Shown here piece after piece: positions 1 to 8,790 of a stretch of 64,000 nt of DNA. The notes beneath the pieces are model-generated. The model was given only the letters and a program-made list of their open reading frames with translations. It was not told where the DNA came from and did not search any database. Position numbers and translations under genes: made by a program. Source of the DNA: Dyadobacter linearis (GTDB lineage: Bacteria > Bacteroidota > Bacteroidia > Cytophagales > Spirosomataceae); assembly GCF_907165045.1 (NCBI RefSeq), contig NZ_CAJRAU010000006.1:310001-374000 (forward strand), given 5' to 3'. How positions within the stretch are numbered: position 1 is the first letter of the stretch; every line of letters begins with the position of its first letter.

Positions 1-941
1 TCGAGACTTTTCGGGACGGATGTTTTCGGGTCTTCTTTCCCTTCCATTTCAAGTGAAACAAAACCTTTATAATTCGCTTTCTGGAATATCTTACCGATCC
101 GATCGTAGTCCATTGCTTTATCATAAAATGTACCTCCGCCGAAATACGTTTTTGCCTGAACGATCGTGGCGTAGGGAGCCAGTTTTTCCAGGCCAGCGTA
201 AGGTTCGCCTACAAAATTGCCGGTATCTACGTTCAAACCCATGGAAGGCGAGCTTTTCAGCGCATTGTACATTCTCAGCAGATATTCAATGTTAGAAGAA
301 AGCCCCCAATGATTTTCCAGCGCGAGCACAATACCTTGTTTCTCAGCATATTGCAAACACTCCCCCATTCCGTCAATCGTCCATTTGATCCCATCTTCGT
401 CGGTATATCCTTCAATCGGTGGTTCTACGCCGTGGGTATAGTAGTCGGTTTGCCGCTTATTTTTAACCGTACCCCAGGAACCGGTGTTCATTCGCACGCA
501 GGGAATGCCCATTTGCGACGCCATATCAATGCATTTATAGGTATGCTCAATATCCGCTTTCCGCTTGGCGACGTCGGGTTGCAGGAAATTCTGGTGGATA
601 GAAAGCAGCGGGAGCGCCATGCCGTTATCGAAGGCGATGCGCTTCAATTTGTTCTGGTACGCCACCGTATCTTCTTCCATGGATCTGTGCAGAATTTCCA
701 CTCCGTCGAAACCGAGGCGGGCCGCGTCTTCGATCACATTTTTGATCGGGTACTTGGGGCCGGAGAGCGGCCAGTATGAATAGGTCGAAACGGCAATCGG
801 CAAGCGTCTTGTAGCCGCCAGTTTGGCTTCGGGGGCTGCTTCTGCTAGTGAGCCGGTTAATAAGGCAGAGCCCAGCACAGCGGTTTTCTTGAACCAAGAA
901 CGTCGTGAATCAGCGCTTTCAGATACGTCAAAATTTTTCAT
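1..941 (-). CDS. Tat-exported sugar phosphate isomerase/epimerase (partial)
   Basis: The reading frame begins at the ATG at 941-939 and runs off the left edge, so the C-terminus is missing. The N-terminus carries a twin-arginine signal (SRRSWFKK) followed by a hydrophobic, Ala-rich stretch, pointing to Tat export of a folded protein. The mature part has the AP-endonuclease-2-like TIM barrel pattern of sugar phosphate isomerases/epimerases: LGFDGVEIL, a central ALENHWG block and VDTGNF, whose Glu, His and Asp are typical metal ligands. The family usually isomerises or epimerises sugars with a divalent metal; the substrate cannot be told here. The family call is secure, the substrate unknown. 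Confidence 0.9.
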   Translation of the reverse strand, partial: MKNFDVSESADSRRSWFKKTAVLGSALLTGSLAEAAPEAKLAATRRLPIAVSTYSYWPLSGPKYPIKNVIEDAARLGFDGVEILHRSMEEDTVAYQNKLKRIAFDNGMALPLLSIHQNFLQPDVAKRKADIEHTYKCIDMASQMGIPCVRMNTGSWGTVKNKRQTDYYTHGVEPPIEGYTDEDGIKWTIDGMGECLQYAEKQGIVLALENHWGLSSNIEYLLRMYNALKSSPSMGLNVDTGNFVGEPYAGLEKLAPYATIVQAKTYFGGGTFYDKAMDYDRIGKIFQKANYKGFVSLEMEGKEDPKTSVPKSL

Positions 942-1091
942 AGGAAAAGGTGAATGGTGGTTGAATGGAATAGCTTTGACCGATGTGCGGTCTTGCAAAA
1001 CAGCTTAATATACAAAGCATATTTTCAAAGACACTACCCCATCCTACCCTTGCCTTTTTTATACAAAAACCCCTTCACCAAGTGCCATTTT

Positions 1092-1694
1092 CTATCGGAT
1101 CAGGTCCTCGGCAAATGACTGCCACTGTATTTTTGAGAATATCTCTTTCCCAAAAAAGCCTGTCACTGCATTCCTCACCTTATCTATCAGGTTTTCTGCC
1201 TCAACATTTTCTTCCAGATCCCGGTCGTAAATGCCCGCGGTAACCGTTTGAAATTCCCTTGTTACCGTAAATGTGCTTGTTGATTTCTCCGAATAAAAAT
1301 GAGCAGGCGCTTCCTCGTCTGATGTCGGCGCAGCCACGGGGCGCACGCGGATCGCCAGACTTTGCACGTCCTCGGACTCGAAATTCTTGACCTTTTCGAT
1401 CCTTACCCAGTCGAAACCATCGGCCGCTTTCGTGCCCGGGCCGGGTACATCTATGCGGATCAATAGCCCTTCCTCCGCATTTTGCTGCAACGGATTCCCG
1501 GCCTGGTCCATCAATGCAAACTCTCCGGCGCTACCTGTTTTGCCCCAGTTATTTACGTCCAACAACCTTTCTCTGGCAACCTGATAAAGGTTACGAGCTT
1601 CTTCGATGGTTGACAAATCCTTTTTACTTTCTGCGTTGACGACGCTGCCGTCTGTATTTTCGGGCACGGCGCCTGTATAGTTTTTCTCGTCCAT
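1092..1694 (-). CDS. Conserved hypothetical protein, 200 aa
   Basis: A 200-residue soluble protein with no signal peptide or membrane segment. It is acidic and begins with a polar, probably disordered stretch of about 25 residues, followed by a mixed alpha/beta region. I do not recognise a domain. It is transcribed alone, divergently from the SDR gene, with a 116 bp gap between the two starts. Codon use looks like its neighbours. No function is proposed. Confidence 0.6.
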   Translation of the reverse strand: MDEKNYTGAVPENTDGSVVNAESKKDLSTIEEARNLYQVARERLLDVNNWGKTGSAGEFALMDQAGNPLQQNAEEGLLIRIDVPGPGTKAADGFDWVRIEKVKNFESEDVQSLAIRVRPVAAPTSDEEAPAHFYSEKSTSTFTVTREFQTVTAGIYDRDLEENVEAENLIDKVRNAVTGFFGKEIFSKIQWQSFAEDLIR

Positions 1695-1810
1695 TTTTCA
1701 AATTTTTTATTGTGAAGTTGGCCGGATCTGAAAAGAAATATGCCAGCCGGATTTTGGCACGGTTTTTAGATTGAACACACGTTTCAGATCAACAAACTAT
1801 CCTTAGAATT

Positions 1811-2614
1811 ATGGAAAATACAGGAAAATACGCACTTGTTACCGGCGCTACGAGCGGCATTGGATTAGAACTGGCGAAGTTATTTGTGAAAGACGGGTAC
1901 AATCTGGTCATCACCGCAAGGGATTTGACGGAACTGCACGAAACTGCGAGCCTATTACAGAAACCTGGTATTGAAATAGTTATCATTCCGAAAGACCTTT
2001 TCGACCGCGAGCAGGCATTTTCACTTTATGCGGAAATCAAGCAGCGTGATATTGAAATTGATGTGCTCGTCAATAATGCCGGCCAAGGCGTTTACGGAAA
2101 ATTCGACCAGACCGACATCGACCGTGAATTGCAGATCATTGACCTGAATATCGGCTCGCTGGTGATCCTGACCAAATGCTTTCTGACAGATATGGTGGCG
2201 AGAAATTCAGGTAAAATTCTGAACCTGGCTTCTATTGCGAGTAAGGTTCCTGGACCTTGGCAAGCTGTTTATCACGGCACAAAAGCATTCGTTCTATCCT
2301 TTACGGAAGGGATACGCGAGGAATTGAGGGAGACGGGCGTTACAGTCACCGCATTGTTACCGGGCGTCACGGATACCGACTTTTTCAATAAAGCGGATAT
2401 GCAGGACAGCAAGGCAGTGCAGGACGAAAGCAGCAAAGCAGATCCCGCAGATGTGGCTTCGGACGGTTACAAGGCATTAATGGCCGGCGACGATAAGGTG
2501 ATATCAGGGCTGAAAAACAAACTGCAAATGGCAATGTCCGCTGTGACGCCAGACAGCATTTCTGCGAAACAGATGAATGAGCAGCAAAAACCTGTGGACA
2601 AAGACGATTTGTAG
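1811..2614 (+). CDS. SDR family NAD(P)-dependent oxidoreductase
   Basis: A classical short-chain dehydrogenase of 267 aa. The Rossmann cofactor motif TGATSGIG lies at residues 11-18, NNAG at 88-91, a candidate catalytic Ser at 141 or 144, and the YxxxK pair at Tyr154/Lys158. The length is slightly over the usual 250 because of a polar tail ending in KPVDKDDL. Such enzymes reduce or oxidise carbonyl/alcohol substrates in the cytoplasm; the layout resembles the DltE/YqjQ-like group but the substrate is not predictable. A strong hairpin terminator follows directly. Confidence 0.93.
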   Translation: MENTGKYALVTGATSGIGLELAKLFVKDGYNLVITARDLTELHETASLLQKPGIEIVIIPKDLFDREQAFSLYAEIKQRDIEIDVLVNNAGQGVYGKFDQTDIDRELQIIDLNIGSLVILTKCFLTDMVARNSGKILNLASIASKVPGPWQAVYHGTKAFVLSFTEGIREELRETGVTVTALLPGVTDTDFFNKADMQDSKAVQDESSKADPADVASDGYKALMAGDDKVISGLKNKLQMAMSAVTPDSISAKQMNEQQKPVDKDDL

Positions 2615-2621
2615 CAAATGT

Positions 2622-2659
2622 AAAACGAGGCTGGTTTCAAAATCAGCCTCGTTTTTTTT
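2622..2659 (+). terminator. Rho-independent terminator of the SDR gene
   Basis: Twelve-base arms (AAAACGAGGCTG and its complement) enclose a 10-base loop and run into eight T residues, 8 bases after the SDR stop codon. Confidence 0.9.
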
Positions 2660-2815
2660 ACAGAGTGTTCCTGCTACGAAAGATCAAAGTTGCATTGAGA
2701 GTGATTTCGACCGTTAGTTCATTTAAAGAGAAAGTTTCTGGAAAAAGAGTTTACATTGTCCGCAATCAAAATGGGTTAGTAGTTAAATTAAACACATCAT
2801 TGCGTCGACACAACT

Positions 2816-3835
2816 ATGGAGAACCAGCAATCGGATATCATTTTTTATAGCTCGCCAGCCGGCCACGTTAAGGTTGAAGTTATTTTTAACGATGAAACTT
2901 TTTGGTTGAGCCAGAAACGGTTAGCCGAGTTGTTTGCAGTGGAAGTGAATACTATTAACTACCATCTGAAAGAAATTTACAAGTCCGGCGAATTAATAGA
3001 AGAAGCAACTATTCGAAAAATTCGAATAGTTCAGAAGGAAGGAAATAGGGAAGTTGCACGTGAAGTAGATTTCTTTAATCTCGATGCAGTAATTGCAGTT
3101 GGTTACAGGGTCAACAGCTTCCAGGCTACACAATTCAGGATCTGGGCGACAAAGACGCTGCGGGAATTTATTATCAAAGGTTTTGTGCTGGACGACGAGC
3201 GGCTTAAACAGGGTAAGCGATTTGGGAAAGATTACTTTGAGGAGTTACTAGAACGAATCCGCGAGATTCGCGCCAGTGAGCGGCGGTTTTATCTCAAAAT
3301 CACTGACATCTACGAGCAGTGCAGTATTGACTATGTGAAAGGATCAGATATTACCGTGAAATTTTTCAAGACGGTGCAAAACAAGCTGCATTATGCCATT
3401 TCGGGGAAGACTGCCGCCGCCCTGATCGCAGAGCGGGCAGATGCCGAAAAGCCAAATATGGGACTGCAAACTTTTCGAAATGCGCCCCATGGGAAAGTTC
3501 AGCGAACAGATATTGGCGTCGCCAAAAATTACCTGATCGAGAAAGAGATCAAGGAGTTGCAACGCATTGTTTCCATGTATCTCGACTATGCCGAAAATCA
3601 GGCAGCACGGCAGATTCCAATGAAAATGGCGGACTGGGCTGCCAAGCTGGATGGTTTTTTGCAGTTCAATGAATACCAGGTTCTCTCGGATGCAGGAAAA
3701 GTGAGCCATGAAGTGGCCTTGAAACTTGCCGAGAAAGAGTTCGAAAAATTTCGGATTGGACAAGACCGTAGCTTCGAAAGCGACTTTGACCAGGAACTGA
3801 AAAAACTGAACATTACAAACCAACCGCCGAACTAA
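2816..3835 (+). CDS. rhuM: RhuM family protein
   Basis: A 339-aa cytoplasmic protein matching the RhuM (virulence RhuM, PF13310-type) family over its full length. Features seen are the N-terminal ETFWLSQKRLAELFAV winged-helix-like segment, NTINYHLKEI, the DFFNLDAVIAVGYRVNS block around residues 85-100 and FRIWATKTLREFIIKGF after it. The biochemical role of RhuM is not established; family members are scattered in genomic islands and sometimes sit in defence or toxin-like loci. The gene stands alone with a long AT-rich leader and overlaps the convergent neighbour by 4 bp. Family call is confident, function open. Confidence 0.88.
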   Translation: MENQQSDIIFYSSPAGHVKVEVIFNDETFWLSQKRLAELFAVEVNTINYHLKEIYKSGELIEEATIRKIRIVQKEGNREVAREVDFFNLDAVIAVGYRVNSFQATQFRIWATKTLREFIIKGFVLDDERLKQGKRFGKDYFEELLERIREIRASERRFYLKITDIYEQCSIDYVKGSDITVKFFKTVQNKLHYAISGKTAAALIAERADAEKPNMGLQTFRNAPHGKVQRTDIGVAKNYLIEKEIKELQRIVSMYLDYAENQAARQIPMKMADWAAKLDGFLQFNEYQVLSDAGKVSHEVALKLAEKEFEKFRIGQDRSFESDFDQELKKLNITNQPPN

Positions 3836-4356
3836 TTCCCGCTACGAAGCCAGGATCTCAGCAGTTTCGTGACGTTGGGCATCACGATCCAGGTTAATAT
3901 TCCTACCATGCAGGCGGCGATTATCAATGTCCGCAGTGACGCAGGCAGCTCTTTAATAAGCGGCCCGACGGTAAATTGAAGAAACAGACTTGTGGGATAA
4001 ACACCGCACAAAGTAGCGACGGCCATTTTCCAGCGCGGCGGCTGGACAGGTGCACGGAACCACGCTTCCAGGCCGGTAAGCTGGCGGTAATTCGGCTCCT
4101 CGGTCAGTGTTGACGCAAATGCTTCCCAGTCTTTGAACAATTGTGAATGATAGAATGCATCGCGCTCGGCTTCATCTGCGAATGTCCGCAGAATACCTAT
4201 TTCCCCGCTGTCGTCTCCTGGCAGCGGCGTGATCATACCCGCGCCCTGCACGCCCCCGTGCAAAAAGGATTCGCCCAGAAACCGGCGAAGCGCCTCTTTG
4301 AATTCCGCTTCTCTTCCCGGAAGAACCTTGCGCGTAATGGAGACGTGAATGGGCAT
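3832..4356 (-). CDS. Antibiotic biosynthesis monooxygenase-like domain with C-terminal membrane helices
   Basis: Residues 1-95 have the ferredoxin-like ABM dimer fold pattern (VSITRKVLPGREAEFKEALRR near the N-terminus, then GILRTFADEAERDAFYHS). Residues 110-170 form two hydrophobic helices, so the domain is anchored to the inner membrane; ABM-plus-TM proteins are known in many bacteria as uncharacterised conserved membrane proteins. The stop overlaps that of rhuM on the other strand. The ABM fold covers monooxygenases and small-molecule binders, so the activity is not assigned. Confidence 0.85.
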   Translation of the reverse strand: MPIHVSITRKVLPGREAEFKEALRRFLGESFLHGGVQGAGMITPLPGDDSGEIGILRTFADEAERDAFYHSQLFKDWEAFASTLTEEPNYRQLTGLEAWFRAPVQPPRWKMAVATLCGVYPTSLFLQFTVGPLIKELPASLRTLIIAACMVGILTWIVMPNVTKLLRSWLRSGN

Positions 4357-4510
4357 AGTTCGTGTAATTTTGTCTGATTCGGTTTAGATCCACAATATAA
4401 CACGCGTTAAATATTCTTCTTCCATAAATTAGATTTTTGACCAGATACTGCTTTAACTTTAAAATCTGCGCAAAACAACCAGCCGCGCCCAGCCTTAATA
4501 TTCCGGATTC

Positions 4511-6019
4511 ATGACAAAAGCGAATACGCTGCTATGTGTTTTTATTGTTTTGAAGTTTGTACTGCAATATTTACTGATCATTCCTGAATACGATCTGCAC
4601 CGCGATGAATACCTGCATCTGGACCAGGCGAACCACCTGGCGTGGGGCTACCTATCTGTCCCGCCTGTCACATCCTGGATTGCGACCCTGATCAAATGGC
4701 TTGGAAATGGCGTTTTCTGGGTCCGGTTCTTCCCTGCCTTGTGTGGCGCACTGACGATCTGGGTCGTCTGGAAAACAACCGAAACTTTGAAAGGCGGCTT
4801 ATATGCTTGCGCACTTGCCGCTACGTGTACCTTATTTTCTGCGCTGATGAGATTGAACCAGCTTTTTCAGCCCAATTCGGTGGATGTCCTTTGCTGGGCA
4901 ACGCTGTATTTTCTTTTGATCAAATACATTCAAACTAACAAACCAAAGTGGCTGTACTGGTTTGCGGTCGTTTTCGCATTCGGTTTTTTGAATAAATACA
5001 ATGTCGCATTTCTGATCATAGGGTTACTTCCTTCCATTTTACTAACCAAACACCGCCAGCTGCTGGTTACCCGCCCATTCTTTCTGGCAGTACTGATAGG
5101 CCTTGTATTGATCTCACCCAACCTGATCTGGCAGTATCGAAACGATTTTCCAGTGTTTCACCACATGAAGATATTGGCCGAAACACAGCTGGTAAATGTT
5201 ACGCCCGCCGATTTTTTCAAAGAGCAATTTATATATTTCATTGGGGGGATGATCGTGCTGGTGCCTGGCTTGTACGCACTTCTTTTTTATAAGCCGTTTG
5301 AAGAATACCGCCTGTTTTTTTTCTCGATCATTTTCACACTGGCTGTGTTCGTTTTTTTGAGAGCAAAAGGATATTACGCGATCGGCATTTACCCCATTTA
5401 CCTGGCTTTCGGAGCAGTTTTTGTTTCGGCGAAAATTAAGTCGCAGTGGATCCGTGCTGCATATATCATCATTCCCGCGACTATTTTTATCCCGGTCGCA
5501 AGGGTGGCTTTCCCCAATCAGACACCTGAAAAAATCGTTGCTAACTCTCAACGTTTCAAACGGGCCGGTTTGCTTCGCTGGGAAGATGGAAAAGACCATG
5601 AGATTCCGCAGGATTTTGCTGATATGGTCGGCTGGAAAGAGCTGGCAGAAAAGGTTGACGCCGCTTATGCCAAATCACCCGACCCTGAAAATACACTCGT
5701 ACTCTGCGACAACTACGGGCAGGCTGGCGCGATTAATTACTATTCAAAAAAGGGAATCCGTGCGGTGACTTTCAATGCGGATTATGTCAATTGGTTTGAT
5801 CTTAGCAAGAAATACAAACACCTGGTTCGCGTCAAAAATGGGTGGGAAACGGAAGCGGAAATGAAGGAAACAGGGCAGCTTTTTACCAGCGGAGCAATTA
5901 CGGATTCGGTCACCTATCGGTACGCCAGAGAGCGCGGCGCGGCTATTTTTTTGTTTTTAAATGCTAAATCCGACATTAATGGCAGACTGGCCAAAGAAAT
6001 AGAAGAAATGCGCTGGTAA
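4511..6019 (+). CDS. GT39-like membrane glycosyltransferase (PMT/ArnT type)
   Basis: A 502-aa polytopic membrane protein with about eight to ten hydrophobic helices in residues 5-340. The first loop contains the HRDEYLHLDQANHLAWGY motif, whose acidic residues are typical of GT39/PMT_2 enzymes that transfer sugars from polyprenyl phosphates to proteins or lipids. The C-terminal third (residues about 345-502) is soluble and would face the periplasm. No Wzx/Wzy or other glycan genes are adjacent, so the acceptor is unknown. Confidence 0.85.
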   Translation: MTKANTLLCVFIVLKFVLQYLLIIPEYDLHRDEYLHLDQANHLAWGYLSVPPVTSWIATLIKWLGNGVFWVRFFPALCGALTIWVVWKTTETLKGGLYACALAATCTLFSALMRLNQLFQPNSVDVLCWATLYFLLIKYIQTNKPKWLYWFAVVFAFGFLNKYNVAFLIIGLLPSILLTKHRQLLVTRPFFLAVLIGLVLISPNLIWQYRNDFPVFHHMKILAETQLVNVTPADFFKEQFIYFIGGMIVLVPGLYALLFYKPFEEYRLFFFSIIFTLAVFVFLRAKGYYAIGIYPIYLAFGAVFVSAKIKSQWIRAAYIIIPATIFIPVARVAFPNQTPEKIVANSQRFKRAGLLRWEDGKDHEIPQDFADMVGWKELAEKVDAAYAKSPDPENTLVLCDNYGQAGAINYYSKKGIRAVTFNADYVNWFDLSKKYKHLVRVKNGWETEAEMKETGQLFTSGAITDSVTYRYARERGAAIFLFLNAKSDINGRLAKEIEEMRW

Positions 6020-6057
6020 GAAAATTGATTTTTTGGGACAATTAAGCTATCTATATT

Positions 6058-6288
6058 ATGCCAGAAATAGAACTTACGGGGCTTCAAAAGAGAGCTTCGA
6101 AATACATTGATAAAACGATTACTTACAAAGTCCGGCCGGGCGAGGTAATTGAAGGCTACTTTGCGGGCTTTGATGAAAAAAACAACGAACGCGCAGTGAT
6201 TCAAATGTCCAATGCAGCGGATACAACCACGTTACCGTTGATGACGGTGGTCAATTATTTTGAGGGGGTTGAAGATGATGAGGAGTGA
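6058..6288 (+). CDS. Small conserved hypothetical protein, 76 aa
   Basis: A 76-residue acidic protein without signal or membrane segment, 38 bp downstream of the GT39 gene and likely co-transcribed with it. The YKVRPGEVIEGYFAGFDEKNNERAV pattern suggests a small beta-barrel, but I do not recognise a family. It ends in an acidic tail and its stop abuts the convergent small gene on the other strand. Confidence 0.55.
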   Translation: MPEIELTGLQKRASKYIDKTITYKVRPGEVIEGYFAGFDEKNNERAVIQMSNAADTTTLPLMTVVNYFEGVEDDEE

Positions 6289-6447
6289 TTACTGTTCGCC
6301 CGGACGAGGGTATTTTTTTAAATTTTCAGTCATGCGAACAGTCTTTTGCACGATGCTGGTCTGGCTGTAATCGACTGTAACAGATTTTAAATCCGCCTTT
6401 TCGCTCGTTGCAGTCACTTTAACTTGCTTGATAGTTGCGGTTGCCAT
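6289..6447 (-). CDS. Small hypothetical protein, 52 aa
   Basis: The ATG at 6447 gives a 52-residue beta-rich, Thr/Val/Lys-rich protein (starting MATATIKQVKV). An upstream in-frame extension would overlap the DUF6934 gene and is less likely. It begins 34 bp after the DUF6934 stop in the same direction, so both may be one transcript. Homology is not recognised; it could be a partner of the DUF6934 protein. Its coding status is plausible rather than proven. Confidence 0.45.
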   Translation of the reverse strand: MATATIKQVKVTATSEKADLKSVTVDYSQTSIVQKTVRMTENLKKYPRPGEQ

Positions 6448-6481
6448 ATTTGATAGAAATGCTTGATTTAAAAATAAAGTA

Positions 6482-6976
6482 TTATCTCCTCGATAACAAA
6501 AAAGCGTCAAAGTTTGTCCCTCGCTTAAACTCTATGAAGCCCACTTCATCTTGCTTGACCAGTCCATAAATGCAAAGATCTGGCGGCACGTAGCTTAGCA
6601 CTTTGGCTATTTCGCGCTGGTACAATCTTGTCCTGGAAATTGTGCTTCCCTCTGCATAAAGCCCGGCTGCCGGATATTTTTTCAAGAAGCTGAGCGCATA
6701 GTCAGCTAACGTTCCCAGAATTTTTGGCATATCATCATTCTTAGTCTGAACAGAATCATCGATGATTTGCAGAGTTTCGTCCCAAACGCCAAAGCCAATG
6801 TTGAAAAGATCAAGATCCCAATTGCCTTTCGATCTTGTAACTATAATTCGAAGCTCGAATTTACCATTCCTTCCTTGACTGTAAAATTTACGCAAGTCTA
6901 AAATATCGACAAACTCTGAGTAGCCTGTATACTCACGCGAATCAACCGGAGTTGTATCATATCTAGCAACAGCCAT
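6482..6976 (-). CDS. DUF6934-like protein, 164 aa
   Basis: A cytoplasmic 164-aa protein. The pattern of a beta strand with FNIGFGVWDE, then KNDDMPKILGTLADYALSFLKKYP, then AEGSTISRTRLYQREI (about residues 55-125) resembles the DUF6934 family common and sporadic in Bacteroidota. Function is unknown. The start lies 65 bp downstream of a bare tRNA 3'-end fragment, and the gene is AT-richer than the sigma factor operon upstream of it, which fits acquired DNA. Confidence 0.6.
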   Translation of the reverse strand: MAVARYDTTPVDSREYTGYSEFVDILDLRKFYSQGRNGKFELRIIVTRSKGNWDLDLFNIGFGVWDETLQIIDDSVQTKNDDMPKILGTLADYALSFLKKYPAAGLYAEGSTISRTRLYQREIAKVLSYVPPDLCIYGLVKQDEVGFIEFKRGTNFDAFLLSRR

Positions 6977-7040
6977 TTACAGCTTCGGTTATAGTGTGTT
7001 ATTTGTGAAAAACGGGCATTAAAAGAGCCTCCCATTCGTG

Positions 7041-7063
7041 TGGTGGTTCCTACCGGACTCGAA
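7041..7063 (-). other. tRNA 3'-end fragment (possible attachment-site relic)
   Basis: Read on the minus strand the 23 bases divide exactly into a tRNA 3' end: T-loop TTCGAGT, T-stem 3' strand CCGGT, acceptor 3' strand AGGAACC, discriminator A and CCA. The expected 5' T-stem strand (ACCGG) and the remaining tRNA body are absent; the preceding bases are GTACA. Duplicated tRNA 3' ends are the usual attachment sites of tyrosine-recombinase elements. No integrase or complete tRNA copy lies in the window. Confidence 0.6.
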
Positions 7064-7092
7064 TGTACTTTGAATATTCTAATAGGAAGATC

Positions 7093-8346
7093 TTAATTAT
7101 CAAAGGGTGCGTTTACTTTTCCAACTACCTCCAACCTCCCAATTTCCCGCTCTACAAACCTTCTCTCAAAAGCATTGACCGGGCAGCTTAGTGCTTTTTT
7201 GTAGCTGGCTAGTGCGTTGGAAATTTCGTTTCTGTCCACATATATTTTTGCCCAGAAACAATGGATGAGGTGATAGTTCTGAAAAAAGCGGTTTGCATTG
7301 AGTTGCTTTAAAATTTCGATAGCGCCGGCTTCATTTCCGCCGAAATACAAGGCAGCTGCCTGACCGAGTTTCGTGAACGGAGAAGAATTGAGTAACACAA
7401 GTTTCCCGTAAAGCTTGGCAATACCGGGCCAGTCGGTTTCGTCAAATGTGCGGGCCTGCGTGTGCTTGTAGGCAATCGCCGCTTCCAACTGCCAGGCGCT
7501 TGCGAATGCAGATTCCTTTTGAGAAAGTAAGAGGTAATGGTTGGCCACAGCGATCATTTCCTGGTCCCAGCGGCTTCGGTCCTGTGTAGCGAGCGTGGTC
7601 AGTTCGTCGGGCTGGTTGGTCCTTGACTCCGCCCGCGCCAGGTTGTACAGGAGTAACGCATACAAAGCTTTCACTTCCCCGTTTCCAGCAATGCCCATTT
7701 TCATCATTTCCTGTAACAGGCTCAGCGCATCTTCGCAAAGCCGCTCGTCCGACAATTTGCCGGAATCAGAAAGCTGATATCCTGCGGTAAACATCACATA
7801 AAGCACTTTCAACGCCATTCTGACTTTCTGCCCACTGATATTTTCCGGCATTTCTACGGCGGTGAAATCATCACGCGACTGTTCCGCACGCCAGCGATAA
7901 ATGATCTTTTGAATGGTATCCTCGCCCGAAGCCAGGAGCGCCGCGATTTGTTTTGTCTTTAATCCGCACACATATTTCAATACCACCACCAGCTGCACCT
8001 TGGGAGGAAAAGCCGGTTGCAGGCAGCCAAAAAGCACGCGGAGCAAGTCATGATCATCGGTAAACCGAGCATCAACAACCAGATAATCATCCGTTTCCAG
8101 TCGGGCCGGTTTCTGTTTTTTCAAATGCTTGTATGCGATGTTCCGGATCGTAGCGTAAAGCCACGCTTCGGGCTGATCGGGTACATTTTCCCGCCATTTA
8201 TCCGAGGCGATTGCAAAGGCTTCCTGCACGATATCCTCCGAAAGCGAGATCTCTTCAATGCCGGTATGATACATCAAAACCGCCACCATTTTTCCGAAAT
8301 GATGGCGGTGAAGCTCAGAAATCAAGTCCGAAATATTCTTCGTCAC
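7093..8346 (-). CDS. ECF sigma factor with C-terminal TPR-like extension (ECF42-like)
   Basis: A 417-aa sigma factor. Region 2 lies within residues 1-100 (LSEDIVQEAFAIASDKW and PEAWLYATIRNIAYKHLKK) and region 4 at about 110-170 (VVVLKYVCGLKTKQIAALLASGEDTIQKIIYRWR). A long helical tail of about 240 residues follows, as in the DUF6596/TPR-bearing ECF group. That group is characteristically encoded beside DGPF/YCII proteins, and here the upstream DGPF gene overlaps this start by 4 bp. No anti-sigma factor is present; control in this group is attributed to the C-terminal extension. The regulon is unknown. Confidence 0.92.
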   Translation of the reverse strand: MTKNISDLISELHRHHFGKMVAVLMYHTGIEEISLSEDIVQEAFAIASDKWRENVPDQPEAWLYATIRNIAYKHLKKQKPARLETDDYLVVDARFTDDHDLLRVLFGCLQPAFPPKVQLVVVLKYVCGLKTKQIAALLASGEDTIQKIIYRWRAEQSRDDFTAVEMPENISGQKVRMALKVLYVMFTAGYQLSDSGKLSDERLCEDALSLLQEMMKMGIAGNGEVKALYALLLYNLARAESRTNQPDELTTLATQDRSRWDQEMIAVANHYLLLSQKESAFASAWQLEAAIAYKHTQARTFDETDWPGIAKLYGKLVLLNSSPFTKLGQAAALYFGGNEAGAIEILKQLNANRFFQNYHLIHCFWAKIYVDRNEISNALASYKKALSCPVNAFERRFVEREIGRLEVVGKVNAPFDN

Positions 8347-8693
8347 GGCTCTTGCTGCGTATCCATGATCGGCCGCACTTCAATGCTGATCTTGTCCTGG
8401 ATTATCTGCGGGCATTGTGCGGCGATCGCAGCGGCCTGCTGTAAAGTTTCCGCCTGGATGATCAGGTAGCCGCTGATTCCTTCTTTCGCGTCCATTAACA
8501 ATCCGTCGGTGTCGACCTGCTTTCCTACGATCCTGGATTCGTTTTCCAGCGGTTCGCCCGCGATGAAGCTGTCGAACTTGATCAGTTCTTCCACCCAGCT
8601 ATTCATCTCGGCAATATCCTGCTGCATTTCTTCTTCCGACATCCCGGAAAGCCGCACAAGGTCTTCACGGATAAGCAATAAGAATTTTTTCAT
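8343..8693 (-). CDS. YCII/DGPF family protein
   Basis: The start at 8693 (MKKFLLLIRED) gives a 116-aa protein of normal family length; an upstream in-frame extension would run through the terminator region and has no family similarity. The sequence has the YCII pattern: an N-terminal strand, a helix ending in WVEELIKF, the SFIAGEPLENESRIV loop, and GYLIIQAETLQQAAAIAAQCP. Such proteins are small ferredoxin-like dimers of unclear activity, often linked to ECF sigma factors. The stop overlaps the sigma start, indicating translational coupling. Confidence 0.9.
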   Translation of the reverse strand: MKKFLLLIREDLVRLSGMSEEEMQQDIAEMNSWVEELIKFDSFIAGEPLENESRIVGKQVDTDGLLMDAKEGISGYLIIQAETLQQAAAIAAQCPQIIQDKISIEVRPIMDTQQEP

Positions 8694-8790
8694 AGTCAGA
8701 TTTTCTGGTATAGTCCCTGACCGGCAGTTTTCCGGACAAGTTTTTCGAAATAAAATTATTTCGTGTTGCCAATCTAACCAAATGGGGTCA

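Noticed and set aside
625..897. Minus-strand 90-codon ORF in the first kilobase
   Set aside because: It is out of frame within the sugar isomerase gene, which reads through the same strand with clear family motifs.
2665..2850. A 61-codon frame beginning with GTG upstream of rhuM
   Set aside because: It overlaps the rhuM start in another frame, has no recognisable similarity, and lies in the AT-rich leader.
7020..7092. A complete tRNA gene on the minus strand
   Set aside because: Only the last 23 bases match tRNA structure; the upstream bases cannot form the T-stem, anticodon arm or 5' acceptor strand.
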